64,000 nucleotides of DNA from CAVRXQ01 sp963849105 (GTDB lineage: Bacteria; Actinomycetota; Acidimicrobiia; Acidimicrobiales; Bog-793), in assembly GCA_963849105.1 (NCBI GenBank), contig CAWKGD010000005.1, positions 62,001 through 126,000 of the forward strand. The letters run 5' to 3'. The position numbers and the translations under genes were made by a program. The notes under the pieces are model-generated. The model searched no databases and was not told where the DNA came from. It saw only the letters and a list, made by a program, of their open reading frames with translations. This document shows, piece by piece, positions 51,606 to 59,893 of this stretch (position 1 is its first letter; every line of letters begins with the position of its first letter).

Positions 51606-52846
51606 TGCCGGAACCTCGGGGTCTTCTGCCACACCGGTTCGCGATGTCGCACAACGTCGATGACGGCGTCGGAGAGTCCACAGGTGACGGCGATCTGGTT
51701 GAAAAGGAACGCAAAGAAGAAGAACGGCAAGAACAGCAGCCGCTCTGCCATCCCGTCAAGCACGCCCGCGATGCCCACCTGCAAGAAGGGGGCGAAGTTC
51801 CCGAACTCGTTGTACGTGACGATGAAGAACGCGAGGAAGACGGTCGGCAACAGCTCGAGATCACCCCGTAGGAGCAGCACCAACTCCGCCGCGAGGGCAC
51901 TCAGCAACAGTGGTGGCACGAGGTAGACGATCAGCATCAGCAGGGCATCGAGTCGTTGCACTCGCCCGAGGTAGCGAGAACGGAGCAGCGCTAGACCATG
52001 TCGCAACAACACTTGGTTATGCCCGCGCGACCACCGCCGTAGTTGGTTGAACCGAGCGTCCCAAGTCTCGGGGACTTCCTCGTAGCACTCGACTCGGTTG
52101 GCGTAGGCGACCTTCCAGCCGTGCAGGTAGAGCCGCACCGTGAGGTCCGTATCGTCGGCACTGACACGGGTGTCGAACCCTCCCCAAGAGAGCGCGAGCG
52201 AGCGGCGAAACCCGCCGGTCGTGCCGCCGAACTGCGGGATGAGGTCGAGGGTATACCGGACCTGCTGGTCGACCTGATAGCCACCAGAACGTTCGAGATC
52301 GAGTATCCGGGTGAGCAATGTCTTCCCCGCGTTACTCGGCACGACGCGCCCCATGACCGCGCCGACCTCTGGATCTTGAAACGCCATCGCGAGCGCACGT
52401 ACCGCGTCCGGCCCAGGTTTGTAATCGGCATCGAAGACCAACACGATCTCGTTCTTTGCCAGCGCGAGAGCGTCGTTCAGTGCCGCTGGCTTACCGCGGG
52501 CTCCGCTGCTGCGAAACAGCGGCCGTATCTGGGGGTACTCGGCCGCGAAGCGTTGCAGAATCCCAGCAGTGTCGTCTTCGGAATGATCGTCGATCGGAAT
52601 GATCTCGAGGAGGTCCATCGGATACGCCGAACGAAGAAGCGCAGTGAGAATTTGGTCCGCGACGGCGTGCTCGTTGTGCATCGGGATCATCACGCTCACC
52701 GAGGGCAAGTCGGAGTCGAGCAGGTCGTGGTAGTACGGCCGCTGCACGCCAACAAGCCGTCGCACCGAGATGAGCCAGTGTCGAACGGCAAAGACCGTCA
52801 TCACGGCGACCACCGCGCTCACCCAGATCTTGAGGGCTAGGTCCAT
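51602..52846 (-). CDS. Processive family-2 glycosyltransferase (synthase-like, membrane)
   Basis: A 414-residue GT2 enzyme. An amino-terminal helix is followed by VSVMIPMHNEHAVADQILTALL, IPIDDHSEDDTAG, the DxD in EIVLVFDADYKPGPDAV, TGGFRRSLALSWGGFD, the catalytic ADDTDLTVRLYLHGW and the product-binding QLRRW. This D,D,D,QxxRW set marks processive synthases (cellulose, PNAG, hyaluronan type). Four or five helices at the end probably form the export channel. The ATG at 52846 (GGAGG seven bases upstream) is preferred to the GTG at 52852. It overlaps the upstream membrane-protein gene. A GlcNAc- or ManNAc-type donor is suggested by the epimerase. Confidence 0.88.
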   Translation of the reverse strand: MDLALKIWVSAVVAVMTVFAVRHWLISVRRLVGVQRPYYHDLLDSDLPSVSVMIPMHNEHAVADQILTALLRSAYPMDLLEIIPIDDHSEDDTAGILQRFAAEYPQIRPLFRSSGARGKPAALNDALALAKNEIVLVFDADYKPGPDAVRALAMAFQDPEVGAVMGRVVPSNAGKTLLTRILDLERSGGYQVDQQVRYTLDLIPQFGGTTGGFRRSLALSWGGFDTRVSADDTDLTVRLYLHGWKVAYANRVECYEEVPETWDARFNQLRRWSRGHNQVLLRHGLALLRSRYLGRVQRLDALLMLIVYLVPPLLLSALAAELVLLLRGDLELLPTVFLAFFIVTYNEFGNFAPFLQVGIAGVLDGMAERLLFLPFFFFAFLFNQIAVTCGLSDAVIDVVRHREPVWQKTPRFRQ

Positions 52847-53640
52847 AACCACGCCTCCGACGTATTAGTGCGGTTGAGCCGATGGCTGAGATGCACGAGT
52901 GCGACAGATGAGATTGCTACGACGGATATGAAGTCGAAGGCGGGTCCGAACAAGAGGTAGAGCATCGGCATCGGGATTGGCCCGGCCATACCGAGAATCC
53001 AGACGAAGAACGCGTAGCGGACCATCGCGAAGACCACGTCGATGGCCACGCACACGATCGGCAGCGCCAATCGTTCGAGCAACGTGAAAGGGAGGGCGAT
53101 ACTCGACACGGTGAGCAGGATCGGCAGCAGCAACCAAACCAACAATGCAGTCCGGATGTAGAGCGCCGACACCTGGTAGCCATCGAACCCAGGTTCGCCG
53201 ATCACCATCACGTAGTAGGCGCTGACGCCGACAAGGACCGCAGCGAAGCCGCCAGCCACGCGGACGGGTATAGGGATGCGCTTCACGACGAGGACGGTGA
53301 CGAGCACGATCGCGGCACCTGCAAACCAGATGAGCTTCACGGGATACGTCGAGGAGGGAAGTACGAACGAGAGCACCCTTATCCGGACGCCGAGGTAGGA
53401 AGTGGTCACCAGAGCGACCGGCGGATGGAGCGGAGGAACAAGCGCGAGAGCGACGCGACCAACAAGCGCAGTGAGCCAATTGGCCGATCGAAGGAGTGCC
53501 AGCTCGACGATGACCAGCAGAATCATCGTCTGGATCAGCGTCCGGCCGGAGATCCTTTGCAATCGCCGGTACGAACGGTGCGCAGAAATGACGAGTGCGG
53601 GACGTTGCTCGGCACCGTCCCGTTTGACGCCGCCCGACAT
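52837..53640 (-). CDS. Multispanning membrane protein of the EPS operon, hypothetical
   Basis: A 267-residue integral membrane protein with about six or seven hydrophobic segments (TMILLVIVELALLRSANWLTALVG, LIWFAGAAIVLVTVLVV, ALLVWLLLPILLTVSSIALPF, MAGPIPMPMLYLLFGPAFDFI). No family is recognised. Its ATG shares bases with the stop of the epimerase gene (TGATG), and its end overlaps the glycosyltransferase start. The fixed position between wecB and the synthase suggests an accessory subunit of the synthase or exporter. Confidence 0.7.
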   Translation of the reverse strand: MSGGVKRDGAEQRPALVISAHRSYRRLQRISGRTLIQTMILLVIVELALLRSANWLTALVGRVALALVPPLHPPVALVTTSYLGVRIRVLSFVLPSSTYPVKLIWFAGAAIVLVTVLVVKRIPIPVRVAGGFAAVLVGVSAYYVMVIGEPGFDGYQVSALYIRTALLVWLLLPILLTVSSIALPFTLLERLALPIVCVAIDVVFAMVRYAFFVWILGMAGPIPMPMLYLLFGPAFDFISVVAISSVALVHLSHRLNRTNTSEAWLWT

Positions 53641-54884
53641 CAGGACAGAGTTCGGCTCGGCGTCGCGCTCACTAGCGCGTCAACGATTCGGCGAGCCGCC
53701 TTGCCATCGCCGTAGGGGCTCGAGGACTGCGCCATCTCCGCGTACGCCGCCTCGTCCGAGAGGAGCCGAGTCACTTCCTTTTGGATTCGTTCGCCGTCGG
53801 TGCCGACGAGGCGCGCGACGCCGGCCGCGATGCCTTCTGGGCGCTCCGTGTCTTCTCGAAGAACGAGCACGGGCTTGCCGAGGGTAGGAGCCTCCTCCTG
53901 CAACCCACCGGAGTCAGTGAGAACCAGATAGGACGCACCAATGAGGTGGACGAACGGCTGATAATCGAGGGGTGGCAAGAGGGTGACGTTCGGGCAGTCG
54001 CCCAAGATCCCCCGTACGGTCCCGTTGACATTCGGATTCGGGTGAACCGGGCAGACGACGTGCACGTCGTCCATCGAGGTGGCGATCGTCCGAACAGCGC
54101 GACAGATTGACTCGAGCGGTTTACCCCAGCTCTCTCGACGATGTGCAGTTAGCAGGATCAGTCGTTGGTCGCGCGGCACAGCTCCGAGTGGCCCCATCGT
54201 CCAGTCGTACGCCCGACCGGCAATCTCGTGTAGCGCGTCGATGCCTGAGTTGCCCGTGAGATGGATTGCATCGCGCGATACGCCCTCGCGGGTGAGATTG
54301 AGGCAAGCGCCTTTCGTTGGTGCAAAGTGGAGGTCTGCCACGATCGACACGAAGCGCCGATTCACCTCTTCGGGGAATGGGTTCGCGACGTCGAAGGTGC
54401 GCAAACCCGCCTCCACGTGCCCGACCCGAATGCGACAGTTGAACGCGGCGAGAGCGCCGATCATCGCCGAGGTCGTGTCACCTTGAACGAGAAGCCAATC
54501 CGGACGCTCTCGCTCCAGTATGGGTTCGAGGCCGTCCAGTATTCGGGCAGCGACCTGTAGCGGGGTCTGGTTCGGGCGCATCACATTCAGGTCGTAATCG
54601 GGGACGATGCTGAACATCTCGAGCTCTCGGTCCAACAAACCGCGGTGCTGTGCCGTCACGAAAACGACCCCATCGAGGTCTGAGCGACGCGCGATCTCCG
54701 CTACGACAGGAGCCATTTTGATCGTTTCTGGGCGTGTGCCGAACAACGACATCACCTTGATCCTCGAACCCGCTCCCGGCGCCACTCCAGGATCATTTGT
54801 GTGGAGATCGGGGTGGGCATCCCCAGACGCGGTCAAGATGCCCTCCATGTCCTTCACCCACGCGGAGCCTGCCGTTCGCGCCAT
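53640..54884 (-). CDS. wecB: UDP-N-acetylglucosamine 2-epimerase (non-hydrolysing)
   Basis: A 414-residue GT-B-fold epimerase that makes UDP-ManNAc from UDP-GlcNAc. It has KVMSLFGTRPETIKMAPVV, VQGDTTSAMIGALAAF, RVGHVEAGLRTFDVANPFPEEVNRR, TGNSGIDAL and SGGLQEEAPTLGKPVLVLRE. The first about 40 residues before the canonical start are a polar extension, and an internal start is possible. First gene of the five-gene EPS operon, supplying the sugar nucleotide. Confidence 0.92.
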   Translation of the reverse strand: MARTAGSAWVKDMEGILTASGDAHPDLHTNDPGVAPGAGSRIKVMSLFGTRPETIKMAPVVAEIARRSDLDGVVFVTAQHRGLLDRELEMFSIVPDYDLNVMRPNQTPLQVAARILDGLEPILERERPDWLLVQGDTTSAMIGALAAFNCRIRVGHVEAGLRTFDVANPFPEEVNRRFVSIVADLHFAPTKGACLNLTREGVSRDAIHLTGNSGIDALHEIAGRAYDWTMGPLGAVPRDQRLILLTAHRRESWGKPLESICRAVRTIATSMDDVHVVCPVHPNPNVNGTVRGILGDCPNVTLLPPLDYQPFVHLIGASYLVLTDSGGLQEEAPTLGKPVLVLREDTERPEGIAAGVARLVGTDGERIQKEVTRLLSDEAAYAEMAQSSSPYGDGKAARRIVDALVSATPSRTLS

Positions 54885-55567
54885 CGTGAGCAGTCACCTC
54901 TCCCCGGGTCTTGCCGACGCACCGCGTCGGAGGTTCGGTCATCAATTCGACGTCCCGGCTCGGGCGCGCGTGTAATGAGCGTTGCGGTTATCTAAGGCTG
55001 AAGCCTTTCGCTCCGAGCCAGCCGCGCAGCACTTGTACTTACGGCGTGGCGGCGGTCACTTTTTAGGACGAGGTCTCGTCATTGGGCGTCTCGAACAGGG
55101 AAAACCCCGCGTTAGTGCGAAAGTGACCCTCGCCTCCGAGACGACGTATCTCGCCACATTTGAAAGCGCGTTAGTTGGTCCCAGTGGTTCGAGTACGAAA
55201 TGTTGAAGGATCCGTTTGCTGCGACCGCTAACCGTCGGGGGCTGCGAAGTTCCCGTTGGCCCGCGCCGACAGTTTGAACAACGGTACGAGCGCGGATGGG
55301 GTTCTGGCTGTTCTCTACGGTCGTCGCACTGTGCGTGATCGGGGCTAATAGATGATCAGATATACGCGGAGACTCTCGGCACAAGAGATTGTGCATCTCG
55401 CTGCAGCTTCAATTCTCTATCCGCACCTCTAAGGGGCACAATTCCTTGCGAGACACTCTTCATACGACTCTTCGCTCGTTGAAAGAGCCGCGGCGTCAAC
55501 CGCGTGCCTTCGCAACGCGGTAGTTCTGACGATCTATCCCGCATGCCGCTCTGAGGGATCCGTCTCC
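54885..55567. other. 683-base gap without a supported gene
   Basis: The sequence is visibly less GC-rich than the flanks (for example 55180-55450), and every frame is interrupted within about 100 codons, with no ribosome-binding site or family match. The first part presumably carries the promoter for the EPS operon. It appears to be the edge of the accessory segment that ends at tRNA-Val. Confidence 0.5.
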
Positions 55568-56107
55568 TTGCAGGCAATAAGCGCGACGATTGTCACCTTG
55601 GCGAAATCCGCGTGGCAGACGCATTGGCACAAGCACCCCGGTGTGCGATCCGGCGATCAGCTGTCTCTCGGTGAACGAGCGGCTGACCGAATGCGCAACA
55701 TGATGGGGTCCTGGCCCTTCGTGTTCGCCTTCTTCGCCGTCATGATCGCCTGGGCGCTTGTCAACACGCTCTTCATCGAGCACATCCTGAAGCACAAGCC
55801 ATTCGACCCGTACCCCTACATCCTGCTGAACCTGTTTCTCTCTATGCTCGCCGGCATCCAGGCCGCAGCCCTTCTGATAGCCGCCAAGCGAGCTGACTCA
55901 ATTTCCTCAGAGATCGCCATTCACACCGAAAACAACACCGACGACATCAAGACGCTGATCCAGGAGAACACTGCCCTCACCTCGCAGGTGAAGAAGAACA
56001 CCGATCTCCTCGATGAGATCCACCTGCACGTGGCCAACATCGGCAAAAAAGTCGGGGCCGACATGGGTCGGTTTCCTCCCGGCCAAGTGCCCACGGCAGA
56101 GACCTAA
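55568..56107 (+). CDS. DUF1003 family membrane protein
   Basis: A 179-residue protein with two transmembrane helices, SWPFVFAFFAVMIAWALVNT and YILLNLFLSMLAGIQAAALLIA, flanked by RMRNMMG before and AAKRADSIS after; this is the DUF1003 signature. The tail (about 115-170) is polar and heptad-like (NNTDDIKTLIQENTALTSQVKKN), suggesting a coiled coil. The start is uncertain: a TTG at 55568 has GAGGGA about nine bases upstream, while a GTG at 55641 lacks one. Function unknown; family members are small envelope proteins. Confidence 0.75.
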   Translation: MQAISATIVTLAKSAWQTHWHKHPGVRSGDQLSLGERAADRMRNMMGSWPFVFAFFAVMIAWALVNTLFIEHILKHKPFDPYPYILLNLFLSMLAGIQAAALLIAAKRADSISSEIAIHTENNTDDIKTLIQENTALTSQVKKNTDLLDEIHLHVANIGKKVGADMGRFPPGQVPTAET

Positions 56108-56335
56108 GCGCAGTCGTACTAAAAGGCGATGGCCTTGTCGCCGCGTTTACTTGATCTCGATTAAACGGCACGCTTCCGCAATGGTCATGTGAACCCCGCG
56201 GTTGCGGCGACGTGCCCATGTGTCGCCCGTTGGGCGCTCGGGACGAGTTTCTCTGATCTTGTCTCACCATCAGCAGCTCAGTCTCTGCCGAATACAAGTT
56301 GGATTGGCTTGTCGCGCGCATGGCACCATCGCAAC

Positions 56336-57441
56336 GTGAGAGGCCGATCTCTCATCGCAAGCTGGGATGGCGGCGGGAATACCACTCCCGCTTTCCACCT
56401 TGGGATCCACTTGATGCGGCGCGGTCACGAGGTGCTCTTAATGGGGTGGCCTTCCATGGCAGATCGTGCCCAAAAATCGGAGGTCCCTTTCACGAGCTAT
56501 CCGAGCCTGCCCCCCTGGCCTGAGGGTGTCCCCCTAGACGACGACTTCTCACTTATGGAAGAGATGACCAACGGAGCAAAGACCGAAGCCGACATCGTGG
56601 AGATCGCCACCTCCTATCGCCCGAATGTGCTCGTGATTGACTGCATGATGGCCGCCTCATTCAGGGCAGCCGCAAATCTGGGCTTCCGACGTCCGTTCTC
56701 TGTCACGTCCTCTACGGCCCCTATTACGACGATTGGGGCGAACGTCAGTTGAAAACCGACGTGAGGGCGTTGTTTCGCGATGTTGACCAGGTCTTGGTGT
56801 TAGTGGTGCCGGGGCTTGAAGCTCCGAGAGAACTTCCCAAAGGAACGGCGTTCGTGGGCCCGATCTGTCATCCAGATCCGGCCGACACTCAGGCTCTGGC
56901 CGACTGGGGCCTCGGCGAAATGGCGAAGCCGGGAACATCGTGGGTCTTAGTAAGCCTCAGCACAACGCTCATGGAGCAAGCTAAGGCACTCGCGCCAATC
57001 CTCGAAGCACTTGACTCCATTCCCGCCAGGGCATTGCTCACCCTAGGCGGCGTGATCTCAGCCGATGCAATTCGTGCGCCAACAAATGTCTTGGTTCGCG
57101 ATTTCGTCCCGCATGATTTCGTGCTCCCGTACACAGACCTTGTCGTCTCCCACGGTGGACTGAGCACGATTAATGGAGCGCTGGTCGCCGGGAAGCCCCT
57201 CGTGTGTATTCCGCAGGGTCGCGATCAAAACCTCAACGCGTCTCACCTCGAAGCAAGTGGTGCAGGACGGGTGATTGCCAAGGATTCAAACGCCGCGGAG
57301 ATCGCGCAAGCCATCGCTGAAGTGCTGGAGGTTCCCTCATACCGGGAGGCAGCCGAGCAACTGGCAGTTGGCAGCCTTCCGTTGGGTCGCGGGCGAGTCG
57401 TCACGGATCTCATAGAGGGGTTGGCGGCTGAGCGAATCTGA
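56336..57441 (+). pseudogene. MGT-type glycosyltransferase (GT1), broken by a frameshift
   Basis: The first frame (GTG at 56336) reads RGRSLIASWDGGGNTTPAFHLG and ...RRGHEVLLMGWPSM, the acceptor half of a UDP-glycosyltransferase. The donor half, VLVRDFVPHDFVLPYTDLVVSHGGLSTINGALVAGKPLVCIP, is in a different frame that ends at 57441. Supplying one G after AATCTGGG near 56686 restores continuity (...AANLG-LPTSVLCHVLYGPYYDD...). The shortened G run could be a sequencing or assembly error or a genuine inactivation. Relatives glycosylate macrolides, flavonoids or lipids; the substrate is unknown. Confidence 0.75.
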
Positions 57442-57818
57442 TGACCTGCGCGAAGTGCCGATCAGTGAAGTCTTTGAACACTTCGACGCAGTATCCAAGT
57501 GAACGCCCAGGAACTCTCCCAAACAGCGCCGCGCGTCTTAATACTGCACAACTAATCGAACAGATTTATTCCCCGGATCGTCCACTTCGATCGGCAGCTT
57601 GGAGTAAGGTCCAACAACACTTGCTCTCGCGCCGCGATCTACGTGGCGTGCCCATGATCGAAATGGCCGAGTCAAGCATCGGCCAAGACCCCCGAATCGC
57701 CGTCGTGTCGGAGTTGGGACTGTCGACTGAGACGGGTCTGCAACCCGCTTTCTTGGAGTTCGTAGTCATGTCCGTGCTGCGCGCGGATGTGGCTCACTCG
57801 ATTGCGCGCACCCTTTAG
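57441..57818 (+). CDS. Hypothetical protein
   Basis: A 125-residue frame whose ATG shares a base with the stop of the glycosyltransferase (TGATG). The composition is mixed; a helical middle (NTAQLIEQIYSPDRPLRSAAWSKVQQHLL) and one CxxC near the start (MTCAKC) are the only features. No family recognised. It may be a real coupled gene or chance. Confidence 0.3.
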   Translation: MTCAKCRSVKSLNTSTQYPSERPGTLPNSAARLNTAQLIEQIYSPDRPLRSAAWSKVQQHLLSRRDLRGVPMIEMAESSIGQDPRIAVVSELGLSTETGLQPAFLEFVVMSVLRADVAHSIARTL

Positions 57819-57847
57819 ATCATCGATGAATTGGCGAGGAGAACCTG

Positions 57848-58066
57848 GTGGGGCCGAACCCGAGCGTGATGTATCAGTTGGGCGCAAAGCGCGACAGAGA
57901 CCTCTTGGTAGCAGCCGACGAAAGGCGTCGAGCCACCACTGCTTCTATCGTGCGCCGTCATCGAATGGCCTACTTCGTTCTGAGCATCGCCGGTGCCTTC
58001 AAGGTCGCATCCACCACGGTTCCGCCCCATGCAGCCCTCGACCCGGCTGTATCGACGACTCCTTAG
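57848..58066 (+). CDS. Hypothetical small protein
   Basis: A 72-residue frame from a GTG with GAGGAGA about seven bases upstream. Basic, possibly helical in the middle (ADERRRATTASIVRRHRMAYFVLSIAGAF). Nothing is recognised; weak support. Confidence 0.25.
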   Translation: MGPNPSVMYQLGAKRDRDLLVAADERRRATTASIVRRHRMAYFVLSIAGAFKVASTTVPPHAALDPAVSTTP

Positions 58067-58206
58067 ATCAACTCCTCGACGACTCGCGTCATGAGACTTC
58101 GCCAACGGCGCTAGTCTGGGTTCACAGGTCGGCGTCAACGCGCACGCCGTTCGATGCCGTTGTCCAATTGGTCTTTCGGCGAATTTCGCGCTCGAAAGGA
58201 CAATCA

Positions 58207-58410
58207 GTGGCAACAGGCACCGTGAAGTGGTTCAGCACCGAAAAGGGCTTCGGGTTCATTACTCAATCCGACGGCGGCTCGGACGTATTCGTGCACCACT
58301 CCGCCATCGAAGGCAACGGTTACAAAAACCTCGAAGAGGGTCAGCATGTCCAATTCGAGACGACCCAAGGGCCGAAGGGACTTCAAGCGAGCGCGGTCCG
58401 TCCTGCCTAA
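58207..58410 (+). CDS. Cold-shock protein (CspA family)
   Basis: A 67-residue single-stranded nucleic-acid-binding OB-fold protein. It contains TGTVKWFSTEKGFGFI (RNP1), DVFVHHSAI (RNP2) and LEEGQHVQFETTQGPKGLQA. The start is a GTG with AAGGA six bases upstream. A 140-base leader precedes it, as is usual for csp genes, but I cannot define a cold-box there. Confidence 0.95.
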   Translation: MATGTVKWFSTEKGFGFITQSDGGSDVFVHHSAIEGNGYKNLEEGQHVQFETTQGPKGLQASAVRPA

Positions 58411-58720
58411 CCAAGGCGCGGCTGAGAGAACGCACCTCCTGATCGAGTCGTGCCACAGCACCTGGATCTTCGACGAGAACCACCGCCGTTTTCGGAGACT
58501 GCTACATAGCGAACACTTCGGCCCACCAGCGGTAACTGACTGGCGTCCATACGATCGTCTACTCATTGACGATTCATCGGAAGTGTTCGTGATCTTTCTC
58601 GACCACGCGGGGAGCCGAGTCCTGCGGTCGCGGCGTCACGCTGCTCCCTGCGATTGCTGTCGTGCGAATACCACACAGGAGTTCTCACTCGAAGAGCTGT
58701 CGAGCGCGTTGGCTGGCTGA
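58346..58720 (+). CDS. Conserved-looking small protein of unknown function
   Basis: A 124-residue frame. From about residue 34 it reads LLIESCHSTWIFDENHRRFRRLL, PYDRLLIDDSSEVFVIFL, SRVLRSRRH and CDCCRANTTQEFSLEELSSALA, a pattern I associate with a small uncharacterised actinobacterial family. The only ATG (58346) lies inside csp, overlapping it by 65 bases in another frame; a non-standard start after csp is also possible. A CDCC cysteine cluster could bind metal. Confidence 0.5.
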   Translation: MSNSRRPKGRRDFKRARSVLPNQGAAERTHLLIESCHSTWIFDENHRRFRRLLHSEHFGPPAVTDWRPYDRLLIDDSSEVFVIFLDHAGSRVLRSRRHAAPCDCCRANTTQEFSLEELSSALAG

Positions 58721-58851
58721 ATCACCCGAGAGTCAGACGAGCGCTGTGCCGCTCTCGCTGAGAAAAGTTCTCCACGATTCCCCGCTTTCAAATGACCCGC
58801 GCTCATATTGCGCATACCCCGCCGAATAGTCGGCGAAGAGAGGCGTTTTCC

Positions 58852-59214
58852 ATGGACCACAGCTCGCTTGCGACTTCTTCGAGCCACCCAGCTGGCGGTG
58901 GCCGACCGCGTTACGTGCCGATCGCAATTGGCTCCGAGAGAACAGGGATTCTTCGAGACGGCTTCATCGATCTCGAGCTGTCCTTGACAGCCGAACCTGA
59001 TTTCGAGTGGACAAAACTATTTAAGGAAGACGATTCATCACGACATGCACGGGACTGTCGTATGGAATCGCCACGAATCCTACAAGACAAGGTCCGTATC
59101 TCGATTCGCGAGAGCGACCTTGGGGCAGCTTGGACCTATGTCAATGCCTGCGTCGATCACGCGAATGCCGTCTCTCGGCACTTGTTCTCTCAACGAGTTG
59201 AGGAAGCACGATGA
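58852..59214 (+). CDS. Hypothetical protein, possibly conserved
   Basis: A 120-residue protein with ATG at 58852 and GAGAGG eight bases upstream. The carboxy part (FIDLELSLTAEPDFEWTKLF, PRILQDKVRISIRESDLGAAWTYVNACVDHAN) has the alternating beta-alpha look of a folded domain. No family recognised. It ends just before the integrase remnant. Confidence 0.5.
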   Translation: MDHSSLATSSSHPAGGGRPRYVPIAIGSERTGILRDGFIDLELSLTAEPDFEWTKLFKEDDSSRHARDCRMESPRILQDKVRISIRESDLGAAWTYVNACVDHANAVSRHLFSQRVEEAR

Positions 59215-59634
59215 AGCGCGATCCGATGGTTCACTATGTGAACAAGTCTTGGCAAATGCGGCGCAGCAGCGCGAATGCGTTCGGCTTGCTGTGCTTGCGC
59301 GAGAACGGAGCGGATACGACGGACTGTCGATACCGACAGCCCTGACGCGCGCTTCGAGGCGAGCATTCGGTCGATCTCCCCCGTCGTGAGCTTCGTCACC
59401 GATCGCTTCCCGAGTGTCGGCCGCACGCGGTGGTCAGCAATTGCCCGTAGTTGTCGAGCGCGTTCGGTGCGACCTGACTAACGAGTACGCCATCAAACCA
59501 TCGATCAAGAAGTGTGTCGACTGAGACCGATGTTGTTTGCCGTCGAGAAACGCATAGGTGAGCGATCCGATCCTCCGTCCGTCACTTTTGCGTTGGTAGA
59601 TGCTTCCTTCGCCGTTCAGTCGAGCTCGCGCCAT
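59215..59634 (-). pseudogene. Tyrosine-recombinase integrase remnant
   Basis: Three frames on the minus strand each carry a piece of an integrase amino half. MARARLNGEGSIYQRKSDG and SLTYAFLDGKQ form the AP2-like arm-binding domain (ATG 59634), APNALDNYGQLL lies in a second frame, and RPTLGKRSVTKLTTGEIDRM with SGLSVSTVRRIRSVLAQA in a third (core-binding SAM-like domain). The catalytic R-H-R-Y domain is absent. At least two frameshifts and a truncation make it non-functional. It lies 98 bases downstream of tRNA-Val in the same orientation, the usual place for an integrase next to its tRNA attachment site. Confidence 0.75.
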
Positions 59635-59732
59635 CGCTCCCCCGGTCGTAGCTACCGTCGCAGCTACCGAACCTGCTACCTCAGGGCTATTACCCTTTGC
59701 GCGGATTAGGCGGCTGACCTGCTCGAATCGGG

Positions 59733-59806
59733 TGGGCCGTAGAGGACTTGAACCTCTGACCCCTTGCGTGTCATGCAAGTGCGCTACCGGACTGCGCCAA
59801 CGGCCC
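59733..59806 (-). tRNA. tRNA-Val (anticodon GAC)
   Basis: A cloverleaf of 74 bases: acceptor GGGCCGT/ACGGCCC, anticodon stem CTTGC/GCAAG with loop ATGACAC (anticodon GAC), T arm AGAGGTTCAAGTCCTCT, discriminator A. CCA is not encoded. The 3' end lies toward the integrase remnant. Confidence 0.97.
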
Positions 59807-59893
59807 GAGAGAGCGCACGCTACCACCGAAGACCTGGTGACGAGCCTCTTTCGCGACCGAGTGAGAAATTGGCACGTCGGTAGGATCACCCTG

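Noticed and set aside
59600..59893. Upstream extension of the GT-C-like protein frame
   Set aside because: It would run through tRNA-Val and over the integrase remnant; the ATG at 59894 is the sensible start.
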